This document shows, piece after piece, positions 34,385 through 42,290 of a DNA stretch of 64,000 nucleotides. Origin of the DNA: Advenella sp048381675. GTDB taxonomy: Bacteria > Pseudomonadota > Gammaproteobacteria > Burkholderiales > Burkholderiaceae_B. The DNA lies in contig NZ_JBLWIS010000002.1 in NCBI RefSeq assembly GCF_048381675.1, forward strand, positions 310,001 to 374,000. Reading direction: 5' to 3'. How positions within the stretch are numbered: the first letter of the stretch is position 1; every line of letters starts with the position of its first letter. The position numbers were made by a program, and so were the translations under genes. The notes beneath the pieces were generated by a model that was not told where the DNA came from, made no database searches, and saw nothing but the letters and a program-made list of their open reading frames with translations.

Positions 34385-34428
34385 ATATATGCAAATATTA
34401 TATAAATAAATATAATATTTGCATATAT
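34385..34428. promoter_or_regulatory. 19-bp-arm palindrome, probable operator of the ArsR-family gene
   Basis: Arms 34385-34403 and 34410-34428 are perfect inverted copies around a six-base spacer, each containing TATATGCAAATATTATA-like sequence. TATAAT-type boxes for the minus strand fall inside it, so binding by the repressor encoded from 34358 would block its own promoter. Confidence 0.75.
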
Positions 34429-34503
34429 TATTTGATTTTTCTCAATTAATTTGAGAGTAAACAGTGCGTTTCTTTCGTATCAGATGCTGCCATTCCTGAA
34501 ACT

Positions 34504-35592
34504 TTATTCGGTAAAGTTATCCAGCAATTTGGCAGCCTTACTTTCCAAAACATTTGCCTCACGATAATACCCCATTAAGGTATTAATGTTTTGATGGCCG
34601 GTCATTAACATGGTTTCTGCAATCGGAATGTTTTGCTTTGCCGCTTCGGTTACAAAGCCGGAACGTAAAGAGTGCGCCGTAAATTCATCACTTAATCCGG
34701 CCAGTTTGCAACGGGATTTGATAATATTATTTACTGAAACCGGACTTAGTTTTTCACCAATAACCCCGCCTTTATTGATTTGCCTGAAAATATAGCCACT
34801 GTTCAGCTGGCTGGCAGCAATCCAGTCGGCCAGTGCCTGCGCAGCCAGTCCTGATATGGGCTTATAGGCGCTGGCCGAAGCCTGTCCGGTTTGATTGGTT
34901 TTTGAGTATAGAAGCAAATACAAGTATTCCCCCATGTCTGGCTTATGAATAAGCCTGTCAAAGTGTGCGTCTGACACTTCGGAGCGCCGTCTGCCGCCAC
35001 TGGCCCATGCAAATAATATTAATGCCTTATCACGCAAGCCTTTCAGGGATTGATCGCAGGTATTAATGATCTGAACCAGTGGCTCTTTGGTCAGTGCGGG
35101 CCGCTTAATGGCATACATGCCTTTTTTTGCATAGGCTTTTTGGGTTTTGCCAATCAGTTCTTGGACGCGGGGGTCTTTGCAGGGGTTTGGATTTGCAAAT
35201 GCAACCTTATGTGCCTTGGACAACACGGCCAGGCGATGCAAAAGGGTGGCTATTGAAAAATGACCTTTTTTGGCCTTGAACTTGTTTTCAACCAGAAAGA
35301 TGTCCAGCTCAGCTGGCAGGCCAATTGTTTCACCGGAAGCGGTATAGCGCAAGGCATGATCCACAATAAATTGCAGTACCACCGGCGCTTGCAAAGGCAA
35401 GGCAAAGTCCTGGTTGTAACGCATCCTGTACCAGACTGCCCAATATTTCATGGCGCTTTTATAGCTGTTACGCGTGTTTCGGGATTCCCCTTCAGAGACG
35501 ATCTCGGCGATCGCCTTTTGGGTGGATTCATGCAGGGATGCGGGATCCAGCATGGGCAAGTGATTAAGCAATTTAAGGCTTTGTGCGGTCAT
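34504..35592 (-). CDS. Lone tyrosine recombinase/integrase
   Basis: Site-specific recombinase of 362 residues. The N-terminal SAM-like core-binding domain covers about 20-150. The catalytic domain shows R203 in GGRRRSEV, H307 and R310 in HSLRSGF, H333 in TGHQ and the nucleophile Y342 in LMGYYRE, so it looks active. No excisionase, relaxase, phage or tRNA gene is nearby. It is divergently transcribed from the KfrA-like gene, with a 39-bp near-palindrome between them. It could be the remnant of an integrated element or a dedicated chromosomal pair. Confidence 0.9.
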   Translation of the reverse strand: MTAQSLKLLNHLPMLDPASLHESTQKAIAEIVSEGESRNTRNSYKSAMKYWAVWYRMRYNQDFALPLQAPVVLQFIVDHALRYTASGETIGLPAELDIFLVENKFKAKKGHFSIATLLHRLAVLSKAHKVAFANPNPCKDPRVQELIGKTQKAYAKKGMYAIKRPALTKEPLVQIINTCDQSLKGLRDKALILFAWASGGRRRSEVSDAHFDRLIHKPDMGEYLYLLLYSKTNQTGQASASAYKPISGLAAQALADWIAASQLNSGYIFRQINKGGVIGEKLSPVSVNNIIKSRCKLAGLSDEFTAHSLRSGFVTEAAKQNIPIAETMLMTGHQNINTLMGYYREANVLESKAAKLLDNFTE

Positions 35593-35633
35593 TCAGGCTG
35601 GTTTTTATTAAAAAAAGTTGTATGAATCTATTC

Positions 35634-35672
35634 TTGTAATATATAATATGTATTACGTATGATATATTACAA
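35634..35672. promoter_or_regulatory. 39-bp near-perfect palindrome between recombinase and KfrA-like genes
   Basis: 11-bp perfect outer arms (35634-35644 with 35662-35672) continue inward to a centre at 35653; 17 of 19 base pairs match. It sits 42 bases before the recombinase start and 63 bases before the KfrA-like start. It may be an autoregulatory operator (KfrA proteins bind such sites) or a recombinase core site. Confidence 0.7.
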
Positions 35673-35735
35673 AAAAACAGAATAGCTTATGGTAATTTTT
35701 ACTTATCGAAACCTATATTCTAAAGCGTATTCAAA

Positions 35736-36818
35736 ATGATGCAATTAAAAAGTTCAGGGCGCGGTATTCAGCAGGAAGATGTTTGGCAAGCAGCAGATGA
35801 ATTGCTGCTGGAAGGGCAGCGGCCGACCATAGAACGCATCCGCCTGAAAATAGGGCGGGGCTCCCCCAATACAATTAGCCCCATGCTGGAAAACTGGTTT
35901 GCCGTGCTGGGCCAGCGCATTAACGGTACCGCTATCAAGCAAGAAGCCGCAGTAGCTGCCCCAGAGCCCGTAGAGCAAGCCATTCGCCATGCTTGGGAAC
36001 TGGCGCTTGAACAGGCTTCAATTATTGCCAGGCAGGCTATCAAGAACCAGCAAGAAGAAAATGAACGCATCAGTAAGGCACTGGATGCTGAAAAACAAGA
36101 ATTTGAACAAGCTAAACGCCTGCACCAGGCGGCCTTATTAGAGCAGGAAAAGTTGCTGGCCAACGTGACGGCGCAACTCAATGATGTAAGGGGTCTTCTG
36201 GCACAAAGAAATAACGAATTTGAAAACCTTCATAGGGAAGCAGGGCAGTTAAAAATACAAATTGCGGATTTGCTTACCGAGAAAAAAGCCCTGCAAGTGG
36301 CCAACCAGCAAGCCCTGGACAATCTAAATCGGCAACACGCCAAAGAAAGGGAAGGGCTTGAAGCCCGCTTCCGCTCATTAGAGTTGCGTTCGGTTAGTGA
36401 AATTGATCGCGCTCGCCAGGAAACCAAGCAGCTTCAAAAGAAACACGAACAAGCCAGCAAGCTTCATGAAGACAAGGAAAAATCACTTAAAGCCCAGCTT
36501 GATGAGGCGTATGAAAAACACCAGCAACAAAAACAACAGCTGGAAACAGACCGCATAAACCTGCAGGCGTTAGAGGAGGACAACCGCTTGCTTTCCTTGC
36601 AGCTTAAACAGCGAGAATCACAAAGCGAGCGGGTTCAAGAACAGCATCAACAACAAATCCTGCAATTGAAAAAAGAAAATGAAACACTTTCTGCCGCACT
36701 TGAACGGCAACAACAAAATGAGGCGCTACAACAGGAAATGGCGCAGCTCCTTGAAAAACTCAGGGCCATTTCTTTAACCAACGTTGCCAATTCAGAAAAA
36801 AGCAGCTTGAATAAGTAA
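35736..36818 (+). CDS. KfrA-like DNA-binding coiled-coil protein
   Basis: 360 residues. Residues about 8-60 form a KfrA_N DNA-binding domain (QQEDVWQAADELLLEGQRPT, RGSPNTISPMLENWF). From about residue 95 to 350 there is an almost uninterrupted, glutamine- and glutamate-rich coiled coil. In broad-host-range plasmids KfrA binds palindromes at its own promoter and aids plasmid maintenance as a filament-like protein. Here the gene is in apparently chromosomal surroundings, paired head-to-head with a tyrosine recombinase. A first methionine at 35736 or the next codon is equally possible. Confidence 0.87.
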   Translation: MMQLKSSGRGIQQEDVWQAADELLLEGQRPTIERIRLKIGRGSPNTISPMLENWFAVLGQRINGTAIKQEAAVAAPEPVEQAIRHAWELALEQASIIARQAIKNQQEENERISKALDAEKQEFEQAKRLHQAALLEQEKLLANVTAQLNDVRGLLAQRNNEFENLHREAGQLKIQIADLLTEKKALQVANQQALDNLNRQHAKEREGLEARFRSLELRSVSEIDRARQETKQLQKKHEQASKLHEDKEKSLKAQLDEAYEKHQQQKQQLETDRINLQALEEDNRLLSLQLKQRESQSERVQEQHQQQILQLKKENETLSAALERQQQNEALQQEMAQLLEKLRAISLTNVANSEKSSLNK

Positions 36819-36870
36819 ACTTGCAAGACTATGATCGATAACTTGGCATTTATACAAAAAGGTTTAAGGT

Positions 36871-38274
36871 ATGAAAATTAAGTTCCTGGGTGCTGCCGGA
36901 GAGGTAACCGGCTCGTGTTTTCTGGTGCAAACCGGAAACATTCAGTTTTTGGTTGACTGTGGTATGTTGCAAGGCGGGCGCGAAGCCCCAATCCGTAACC
37001 GTCAACCTTTTGACTTTGAGCCTGCGGAATTGGATTTTGTCCTGCTCACCCACGCACATATCGATCATAGTGGCATGCTTCCCAAACTGGTCAAGGCCGG
37101 ATATTCAGGCTATATATATGCCACCAAGGCAACTGCAGATTTGCTGGATGTGCTGTTACCCGATAGCGCACATATTCAAGAAATTGATGCAGAGCGAGCA
37201 AGCCACAAACCACGCTCACAACAAGGCAGACATTATGGGCTTACAACGCCGGTATACTACATGGCGGATGCACTACAAACGCTTAAGCATATAAAAGAAG
37301 TGCAATACGAACACATGATAGAACTGGCACCAGGCATCAAGTGCCGTTATCAGGATGCCGGTCATATCCTTGGATCCGCCATAATCGAAATTTGGATTAC
37401 CGAAGGTGAAACTACCCGTAAAATTGTTTTTAGCGGTGATCTTGGCCAGCCCGGTAGACCTATTTTGCGAGATCCGACTTTAATAGACGAAGCCGACATT
37501 CTTATAATGGAATCCACTTATGGTGACAGGCCGCACCGCACGAGCAACTCGACGGAAGAGGAGATTGTTGATATTTTTAACCGGACCTTGCCCAAAGGAA
37601 ACATTATTATTCCCGCTTTTGCGGTAGGGCGCACACAAGAAGTCATTTACGGTTTATTGCACTTGGCTCGGCATGACAAAATAAATAACAATCTTAAGGT
37701 TTTTGTCGATTCCCCCATGGCCACTAAAGCAACGGCCATTACCATGCAACACATTGAGCTGTTTGATGAAGAAGCCAAAAAAATGCTTAGCTGGAAGAAA
37801 ATAGGTACAGAGCTACCTAATTTATATTTCACCGAAAGCGTTGAGGAATCACAAATGCTGAATAAAATCCGTTCCGGAGCCATTATTATATCGGCAAGCG
37901 GCATGTGTGATGCAGGTCGTATCAAGCACCATTTGCGTCATAATCTGGGCAGGGAAGAGTGCGCCATCATGATAACCGGCTTTCAGGCCATGGGATCATT
38001 AGGGCGCCGTCTGGTCGATGGCGTCAAAAAAGTGCGTATTTTTGGAGAAGAAATCAATGTCCGGGCCTCTATTCATACGATTGGTGGTTTGTCAGCGCAC
38101 GCAGACCAACCCGCGCTGATAAACTGGGCAAAAGGCTTCAAAAAACCACCAAAACATACTTATCTGGTTCATGGTGAGGCCAATCCATCCGAGGTTCTGG
38201 CCAGCAGGCTTGAAAATGAGCTGAACTGGAATGTCTATATACCCAAAAGGCACGAAAGCATTAATTTTAATTAA
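36871..38274 (+). CDS. Metallo-beta-lactamase/beta-CASP family RNA nuclease
   Basis: 467-residue member of the MBL-fold/beta-CASP/RMMBL group, related to archaeal and eukaryotic CPSF-type nucleases. Zinc ligands are in THAHIDHSG (H61, H63, D65, H66), GHILGSA, FSGDLG and the C-terminal GGLSAHADQ. The beta-CASP part contains STYGDRPH, PAFAVGRTQE and ISASGMCDAGRI. A role in RNA processing is inferred from the family. An AAGG ribosome site precedes ATG 36871. It starts 52 bases after the KfrA-like gene. Confidence 0.9.
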   Translation: MKIKFLGAAGEVTGSCFLVQTGNIQFLVDCGMLQGGREAPIRNRQPFDFEPAELDFVLLTHAHIDHSGMLPKLVKAGYSGYIYATKATADLLDVLLPDSAHIQEIDAERASHKPRSQQGRHYGLTTPVYYMADALQTLKHIKEVQYEHMIELAPGIKCRYQDAGHILGSAIIEIWITEGETTRKIVFSGDLGQPGRPILRDPTLIDEADILIMESTYGDRPHRTSNSTEEEIVDIFNRTLPKGNIIIPAFAVGRTQEVIYGLLHLARHDKINNNLKVFVDSPMATKATAITMQHIELFDEEAKKMLSWKKIGTELPNLYFTESVEESQMLNKIRSGAIIISASGMCDAGRIKHHLRHNLGREECAIMITGFQAMGSLGRRLVDGVKKVRIFGEEINVRASIHTIGGLSAHADQPALINWAKGFKKPPKHTYLVHGEANPSEVLASRLENELNWNVYIPKRHESINFN

Positions 38275-38445
38275 GATTATAATCAACGATCATGTTCAAG
38301 ATAGGGTAGGCATTAGCTGCAATAGTTGTCATGTTTCATCTTGCACTGAATGCTACCCACATAACCTGTATGTGGAGGTGCTTGGCATGCACCTGGCATA
38401 AACCCATATTAGACAATTACTCATCACAAGAGACGTTAAGTAACA

Positions 38446-39294
38446 ATGATTGATTATGAAAAGCGCAAGACGCTTCAAAAAAACATAAAAGAAGGCGCCA
38501 CTTACCGGCTGGCACAAGAAGATACTGACTTTCTAGGTAGTGACAGCTTGCGTGCCCAGCGTCTTATGCTTGAATACCTCAAGACAGATAAAATCCTGCA
38601 TGAAAAATGTATCCAGTCTACTGTTGTGGTGTTTGGCAGTGCACGCATCCTCTCACCAGAAGAAGCGAACAGCAAAATGGAGCAGATTCAGAAGATGCTG
38701 GATGCCTCTCCCGATGATGAGGTAATGCAAAAAGCTTACAAAAGGGCAGAGCGCAATCTAAGGAACTCGCATTATTATGCGCAGGCTATCGAGTTTTCAA
38801 AAATGATTTCAGAGCACTATCAGAAAGAGGGCGTGTGTGATTATGTCATTATGACCGGTGGTGGCCCAGGTATTATGGAAGCGGCCAATCTGGGGGCTTT
38901 TGAAATCAACACACAGACAATAGGCTTGAATATAACCCTGCCTTATGAGCAAACACCCAATGCCTTCATTAGCCCTGATTTAGCCTTTCGGTTCCATTAT
39001 TTTGCTATCAGGAAAATGCATTTTCTGGTTAGGGCAAAAGCGCTGGTTGTTTTTCCAGGTGGATACGGTACGATGGATGAGTTGTTTGAAGTACTCACTT
39101 TAGTTCAAACAAAAAAAATGAATCCGATTCCTATCATTCTTTTCGGTTCCGAATTCTGGAAACGTGCCATTGATTTTGATTTCTTGGTAGAAGAGGGCAT
39201 GATTAACGACAACGACCTTAAGTTATTCAGGATTGTTGATTCAATTGATGAAGCCTTTACCATGCTGCAGCGGTTTCACGCCGAGCACCTGTAA
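38446..39294 (+). CDS. LOG-family Rossmann-fold protein
   Basis: 282 residues of the TIGR00730/LOG group, nucleotide 5'-monophosphate phosphoribohydrolases that include cytokinin-activating enzymes and PpnN. The signature PGGYGTMDELFE and the earlier GGGPGIMEAANLGAFE are both intact, along with VVFGSARI. The first 55 residues and a helical insert after SARI make it longer than plain LOG proteins. Cellular substrate unknown. The 171-base upstream leader contains short inverted repeats (AGGTGC/GCACCT near 38375-38393) but no recognised riboswitch. Confidence 0.85.
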   Translation: MIDYEKRKTLQKNIKEGATYRLAQEDTDFLGSDSLRAQRLMLEYLKTDKILHEKCIQSTVVVFGSARILSPEEANSKMEQIQKMLDASPDDEVMQKAYKRAERNLRNSHYYAQAIEFSKMISEHYQKEGVCDYVIMTGGGPGIMEAANLGAFEINTQTIGLNITLPYEQTPNAFISPDLAFRFHYFAIRKMHFLVRAKALVVFPGGYGTMDELFEVLTLVQTKKMNPIPIILFGSEFWKRAIDFDFLVEEGMINDNDLKLFRIVDSIDEAFTMLQRFHAEHL

Positions 39295-39310
39295 TTGTTT
39301 ACAACCATCT

Positions 39311-39354
39311 AATAAAAAGCAGCCAAATGCTCACTGATTTTGGCTGCTTTTTAT
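39311..39354. terminator. Bidirectional terminator after the LOG-family gene
   Basis: A perfect 17-bp inverted repeat (39311-39327 with 39338-39354), A-rich at the left end and T-rich at the right, serving the convergent LOG and DGN-repeat genes. Confidence 0.93.
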
Positions 39355-39392
39355 TAAGCTTCACGGTTGACTTGATATTGGCTTTATATTCT

Positions 39393-39821
39393 TCAGGATT
39401 TGCATTCTATATCGCCATCAACCCGATTATTGCCGCCTTTCAGGCGACTGCCATTTCCACAGACAATATTCCCATCAACTAATGTATTGTTAACCGACAA
39501 TGAGGTCGTATAAGTTTTGGCTTCAATATTTCCATCAACGCGGCTATCACTGATTTGAATTTTTCGGGCGCTTTTTGAAATCACGTTGCCGTCAACCTTG
39601 GCATTTTTAAGTACCAGAGTCGCATTACCAAATACTTCAATATTCCCGTCAATACGGGTGCCATTCAGTGTACATTTTGCACCATTGGGTACTTTAATAT
39701 TATTATTTATTTTTTTATTCCCTATAGACCCCTGGCAAGAGAAATCATCGGCCAAGGCAGGTTGCACATAAGCCGTCAAAGCGGCACAGGACATCAAGAT
39801 CACTTTCAAGTGTGAGGTCAT
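39393..39821 (-). CDS. Secreted DGN-repeat protein, predicted beta-solenoid
   Basis: 142 residues with a signal peptide (cleavage near ALADD). The mature protein is built from six copies of an N/D-G-N-[IV] motif at residues 38, 57, 76, 95, 115 and 134 (NNNI, IDGNI, VDGNV, VDGNI, VDGNI, VDGDI), a period of 19-20 residues. This is the pattern of a right-handed parallel beta-helix, somewhat like bactofilins. Four cysteines (near 29, 50, 121, 140) could make two disulfides that cap the solenoid. Function unknown; I do not recognise a characterised homologue. Confidence 0.75.
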   Translation of the reverse strand: MTSHLKVILMSCAALTAYVQPALADDFSCQGSIGNKKINNNIKVPNGAKCTLNGTRIDGNIEVFGNATLVLKNAKVDGNVISKSARKIQISDSRVDGNIEAKTYTTSLSVNNTLVDGNIVCGNGSRLKGGNNRVDGDIECKS

Positions 39822-40248
39822 GGGTACTCCTATAAATTGTTTGGATTAGTCGTGATTAAATGCTTTTTTTTCTTAAGCCATTAGCGATAAACAGGCGCTT
39901 AAAGCAATCACAAGCATTATAAGAAAGAAAACCCACGATATGATGAAGTGGAACGCATTGAAATTGAATCTGCCCATTTCAGTAACCCTGGCAATCCATA
40001 TGAGCAGGGAGGCAACTTTTAGCCCATGTTTGCAATAGCATATATACCCATATTATTTACTTTACATAATATACATTATGCGAATAATGATATAGTGCGT
40101 GTTAGAGCAAAAATAACAAGCCTAATCCGTCCCTCCATCAATCCTTTTATTGCCTATTCATGCACTGCAAGACTGTAGACCGGCCCTGGAAGCAAAATAA
40201 TCACTCAAGTATGAGTAAATCATTTTCAGGTACCGGTTTTATTAAAGA
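39822..40248. other. 427-base gap with one candidate mini-gene and an inverted repeat
   Basis: Apart from the 34-residue candidate at 39873-39977, the stretch holds only AT-rich sequence. A 16-bp near-palindrome (40065-40080, CATAAT...ATTATG) lies upstream of that candidate and may be part of its promoter. No terminator of standard form was seen at the 3' end of the DUF411 gene. Confidence 0.6.
39873..39977 (-). CDS. Candidate 34-residue single-pass membrane peptide
   Basis: An unlisted short frame: MGRFNFNAFHFIISW followed by VFFLIMLVIALSACLSLMA. It has a charged N terminus and one hydrophobic helix of about 22 residues, typical of small membrane proteins or orphan signal sequences. Its stop is 51 bases upstream of the DGN-repeat gene on the same strand, so they could be co-expressed. 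Ribosome site weak (CAGGGT about eight bases before ATG). Coding status uncertain. Confidence 0.35.
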   Translation of the reverse strand: MGRFNFNAFHFIISWVFFLIMLVIALSACLSLMA

Positions 40249-40668
40249 TTAATCTTTCGAAAACGGTTGCCCGTTAAAATCAACCGTAATCAGGTTGCCA
40301 TCCATCTGACCCATGCCCGGTGAATTTGCAGGCATGCCAGGAGCCGCCACGCCTTTGATGGATGCATTTGTCAGCATTTTATGTACCGCAGTTGATGGTA
40401 CGTGCCCTTCTATAATCTGCCCGGTGCCTTCAACAATAGCTGTATGACAGGAAGCAAGGTTTAACGGTACACCCAGTTTTTCTTTGACGGCAGTCATATT
40501 GCTGGTTTTAATGGATTTAACCTTGAAACCGGCATCACGCATGTGCTGGTTCCAGCCATCACAGCAGCCACAATTGGGGTCCTGGAAAACGGTGATTTCG
40601 TTATTGCTTGCATAAGCAAAAGATGATATGACCAATACAGCAGCAGCAGATAATAACCATTTTTTCAT
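40249..40668 (-). CDS. DUF411 periplasmic metal-binding protein
   Basis: 139 residues with a signal peptide (cleavage near FAYAS). The conserved NCGCCDGW (CxCC) motif with a thioredoxin-like opening (ITVFQDPNCGCC), SCHTAIVEG and GHVPSTAV are the DUF411/CopG-like signature; such proteins are linked to copper resistance in proteobacteria. The C-terminal GMPANSPGMGQM is methionine-rich and could also bind copper. No copA or copB is next to it, but a cytochrome c remnant of the kind seen in such clusters lies just upstream. Confidence 0.88.
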   Translation of the reverse strand: MKKWLLSAAAVLVISSFAYASNNEITVFQDPNCGCCDGWNQHMRDAGFKVKSIKTSNMTAVKEKLGVPLNLASCHTAIVEGTGQIIEGHVPSTAVHKMLTNASIKGVAAPGMPANSPGMGQMDGNLITVDFNGQPFSKD

Positions 40669-41015
40669 TATTAAAAACCTTTTTAAAAAGAATAAATAGA
40701 TTATCAGCCCATTCTAGCATTTACCGCTGTTGTGATAATGTAATTTGTTTTTGCATTTTCAATACATTGGCCGGCCAACTGCTTTTAATGTAAGCCAAAG
40801 TCGCAATAACTTCATCATTGGTCAAAATACAGGTATAAGCGGGCATGTCACATAATTAATTAAAGTCCTTTGGTAATAAAAAGAAAAAGAACGTAAGTGC
40901 CACTTGATCATGGGAAAGTCCAATGCCGCATAATACCCCTATTAAATATAGTGTTAATACCCATATGGGAGTTTTTTGTTTTTATCTACACTATGGCCTG
41001 AATTAGGAGGATTTA
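40669..41015. other. 347-base gap between DUF411 and Bug receptor genes
   Basis: Holds a cytochrome c remnant (40721-40846, minus strand) and, toward the right, the leader of the Bug receptor gene with a strong AGGAGG ribosome site at 41003-41009. No terminator or other gene recognised. Confidence 0.6.
40721..40846 (-). pseudogene. C-terminal remnant of a class I cytochrome c
   Basis: A 41-codon frame reads MPAYTCILTNDEVIATLAYI then KSSWPANVL, matching the end of small c-type cytochromes (heme-ligand methionine in MPA[FY], then LTDEEIxxVLAYIKSxWP). A stop lies four codons upstream of the MPAY methionine (TAA, then TTA TGT GAC), and no CxxCH heme site is found upstream, so the gene is truncated. 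The remnant sits directly upstream of DUF411, where copper-resistance clusters often have a cytochrome c. Confidence 0.7.
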
Positions 41016-41996
41016 ATGAAATTAAAACAAGCATTTATATTGGCAACTACCCTTGGCAGTATAACATTCAGCGGCATTACCCATGCCGCAACCAATTATC
41101 CGACACAGCCAATCAGGGTTATCGTACCCTTTGCCCCCGGCGGTTCAACCGATATTGTCGCCCGAATCGTGGTACAGGAAATGTCCAAAATCCTGGGGCA
41201 ATCAATGGTTATAGAAAACAAAGCCGGTGCTGGTGGCGCCATTGGTGCGGCAGAAGCCGCACGGGCCAAACCCGATGGCTATACCCTGTCTCTTGCCACG
41301 GTTTCCACTATGGCAGTTAACCCGGCATGCCGCCCTAATGATTTGCCCTATGATGCTCAAAAAGATTTTGCACCCGTAAGCAATTTTGTTAATACGCCTA
41401 ACGTTATTGTTGTCAATCCCGCTGTTCCAGCCAATAATTTCAAGGAATTTGTCCAGGTCGTTAAAGACAACCCGGGAAAATATACTTATGCCTCTCCTGG
41501 TATTTGCAGTATTGGCAACCTCAATGGCGAGGCCTTCAAGCAAGCCACTGGTGTAGATCTGGTGCATGTCCCTTATAAAGGCTCTGGCCCCGCCGTCGCC
41601 GATACACTGGGTGGCCAGGTTAATAGCCTCTTTGACAACCTTCCCTCCTCCATGCCCCATATTCAATCTGGCAAGCTTAAAGCCATGGCCATTGCCTGGC
41701 CTGAGCGCATGAAAGATATTCCTGATGTTCCTACCTATGCGGAAATGGGTTACCCGCAATTAAACAATGGTGTTTTCTACGGTTTGCTGGCTCCAGCAGG
41801 AACCCCTGCCGATATTATTGAAAAACTTAACAAGGCAACCCAAGAGGCGCTTAAAGAACCCAGGATTATTGCAGCCCTTGAGAAACAAGGCGCTTTTCCG
41901 GCCGGCAATACACCCGAAGAGTTTGCCAAGCAAATTAAAGACAATTATGATCTGGCAAAATCAGTGGTTGAAAAAAGCCAATTAGAAATGAAATAA
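41016..41996 (+). CDS. Bug/TctC-family tripartite tricarboxylate receptor
   Basis: 326-residue periplasmic receptor. Signal peptide to about THAAT, then the Bug hallmarks YPTQPIRVIVPFAPGGSTDI, VIENKAGAGGAIGAA, GSGPAVADTLGGQVNSLFDN and a C-terminal VVEKSQLEMK. CysXX pair C109/C165-like cysteines (ACRPND, GICSIGN) are unusual for the family and may form a disulfide. AGGAGG precedes the ATG. It is an orphan receptor, transcribed alone and ended by the hairpin at 42039-42067. Confidence 0.92.
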   Translation: MKLKQAFILATTLGSITFSGITHAATNYPTQPIRVIVPFAPGGSTDIVARIVVQEMSKILGQSMVIENKAGAGGAIGAAEAARAKPDGYTLSLATVSTMAVNPACRPNDLPYDAQKDFAPVSNFVNTPNVIVVNPAVPANNFKEFVQVVKDNPGKYTYASPGICSIGNLNGEAFKQATGVDLVHVPYKGSGPAVADTLGGQVNSLFDNLPSSMPHIQSGKLKAMAIAWPERMKDIPDVPTYAEMGYPQLNNGVFYGLLAPAGTPADIIEKLNKATQEALKEPRIIAALEKQGAFPAGNTPEEFAKQIKDNYDLAKSVVEKSQLEMK

Positions 41997-42290
41997 AAAA
42001 ATCTATTTCAGTGACACTGATTACCCTAGCGTTATTCCATGCCTTTTTAGCAATGCTGAAAAGGCATTTTTAATTTAAGGGGTACTTATATGAATGTGCC
42101 GGTTTTGATCATTAGCCTACCCGGAGAATAATCCATACCCTTAAATTCAAGCCATTCAAAAACAGGTATTCAGATGAAAAGCAACAGTTAACGCCCCGGA
42201 ACCCTTAATAGCCAATACCAGTCAACAATTAAATTTTCAATCCGATAGAATGGGTTATTTACTTCCTATTACACGCAATATTACCTATTC
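41997..42290 (+). other. 294-base gap before rhtA
   Basis: Contains the Bug-receptor terminator and AT-rich leader. A 13-codon frame at 42090-42131 (MNVPVLIISLPGE) follows an AAGGGG ribosome-like site; no attenuator structure goes with it and I do not call it a gene. Confidence 0.5.
42039..42072 (+). terminator. Terminator of the Bug receptor gene
   Basis: Nine-base arms (42039-42047 with 42059-42067), 11-base loop, then TTTTAATTT. Confidence 0.8.

Noticed and set aside
34504..38274. Integrated phage or conjugative element around the recombinase
   Set aside because: No structural, replication, relaxase or excision genes, no tRNA and no flanking direct repeats were seen; only the recombinase and KfrA-like genes suggest mobility.
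38275..38445. Riboswitch or small RNA in the leader of the LOG-family gene
   Set aside because: Short inverted repeats exist (AGGTGC/GCACCT), but they match no riboswitch class I can recognise and lack a terminator or sequestered ribosome site.
40856..40981. Open minus-strand frame of 40 codons with a hydrophobic reading (KTPIWVLTLYLIG...)
   Set aside because: It has no start codon and no ribosome site, and it lies in the leader of the Bug receptor gene; it may be decayed sequence but cannot be assigned.
42090..42131. 13-codon frame MNVPVLIISLPGE with an AAGGGG site, possible leader peptide
   Set aside because: No regulatory codon run or attenuator hairpins accompany it, and it is 160 bases from rhtA; chance occurrence is likely.
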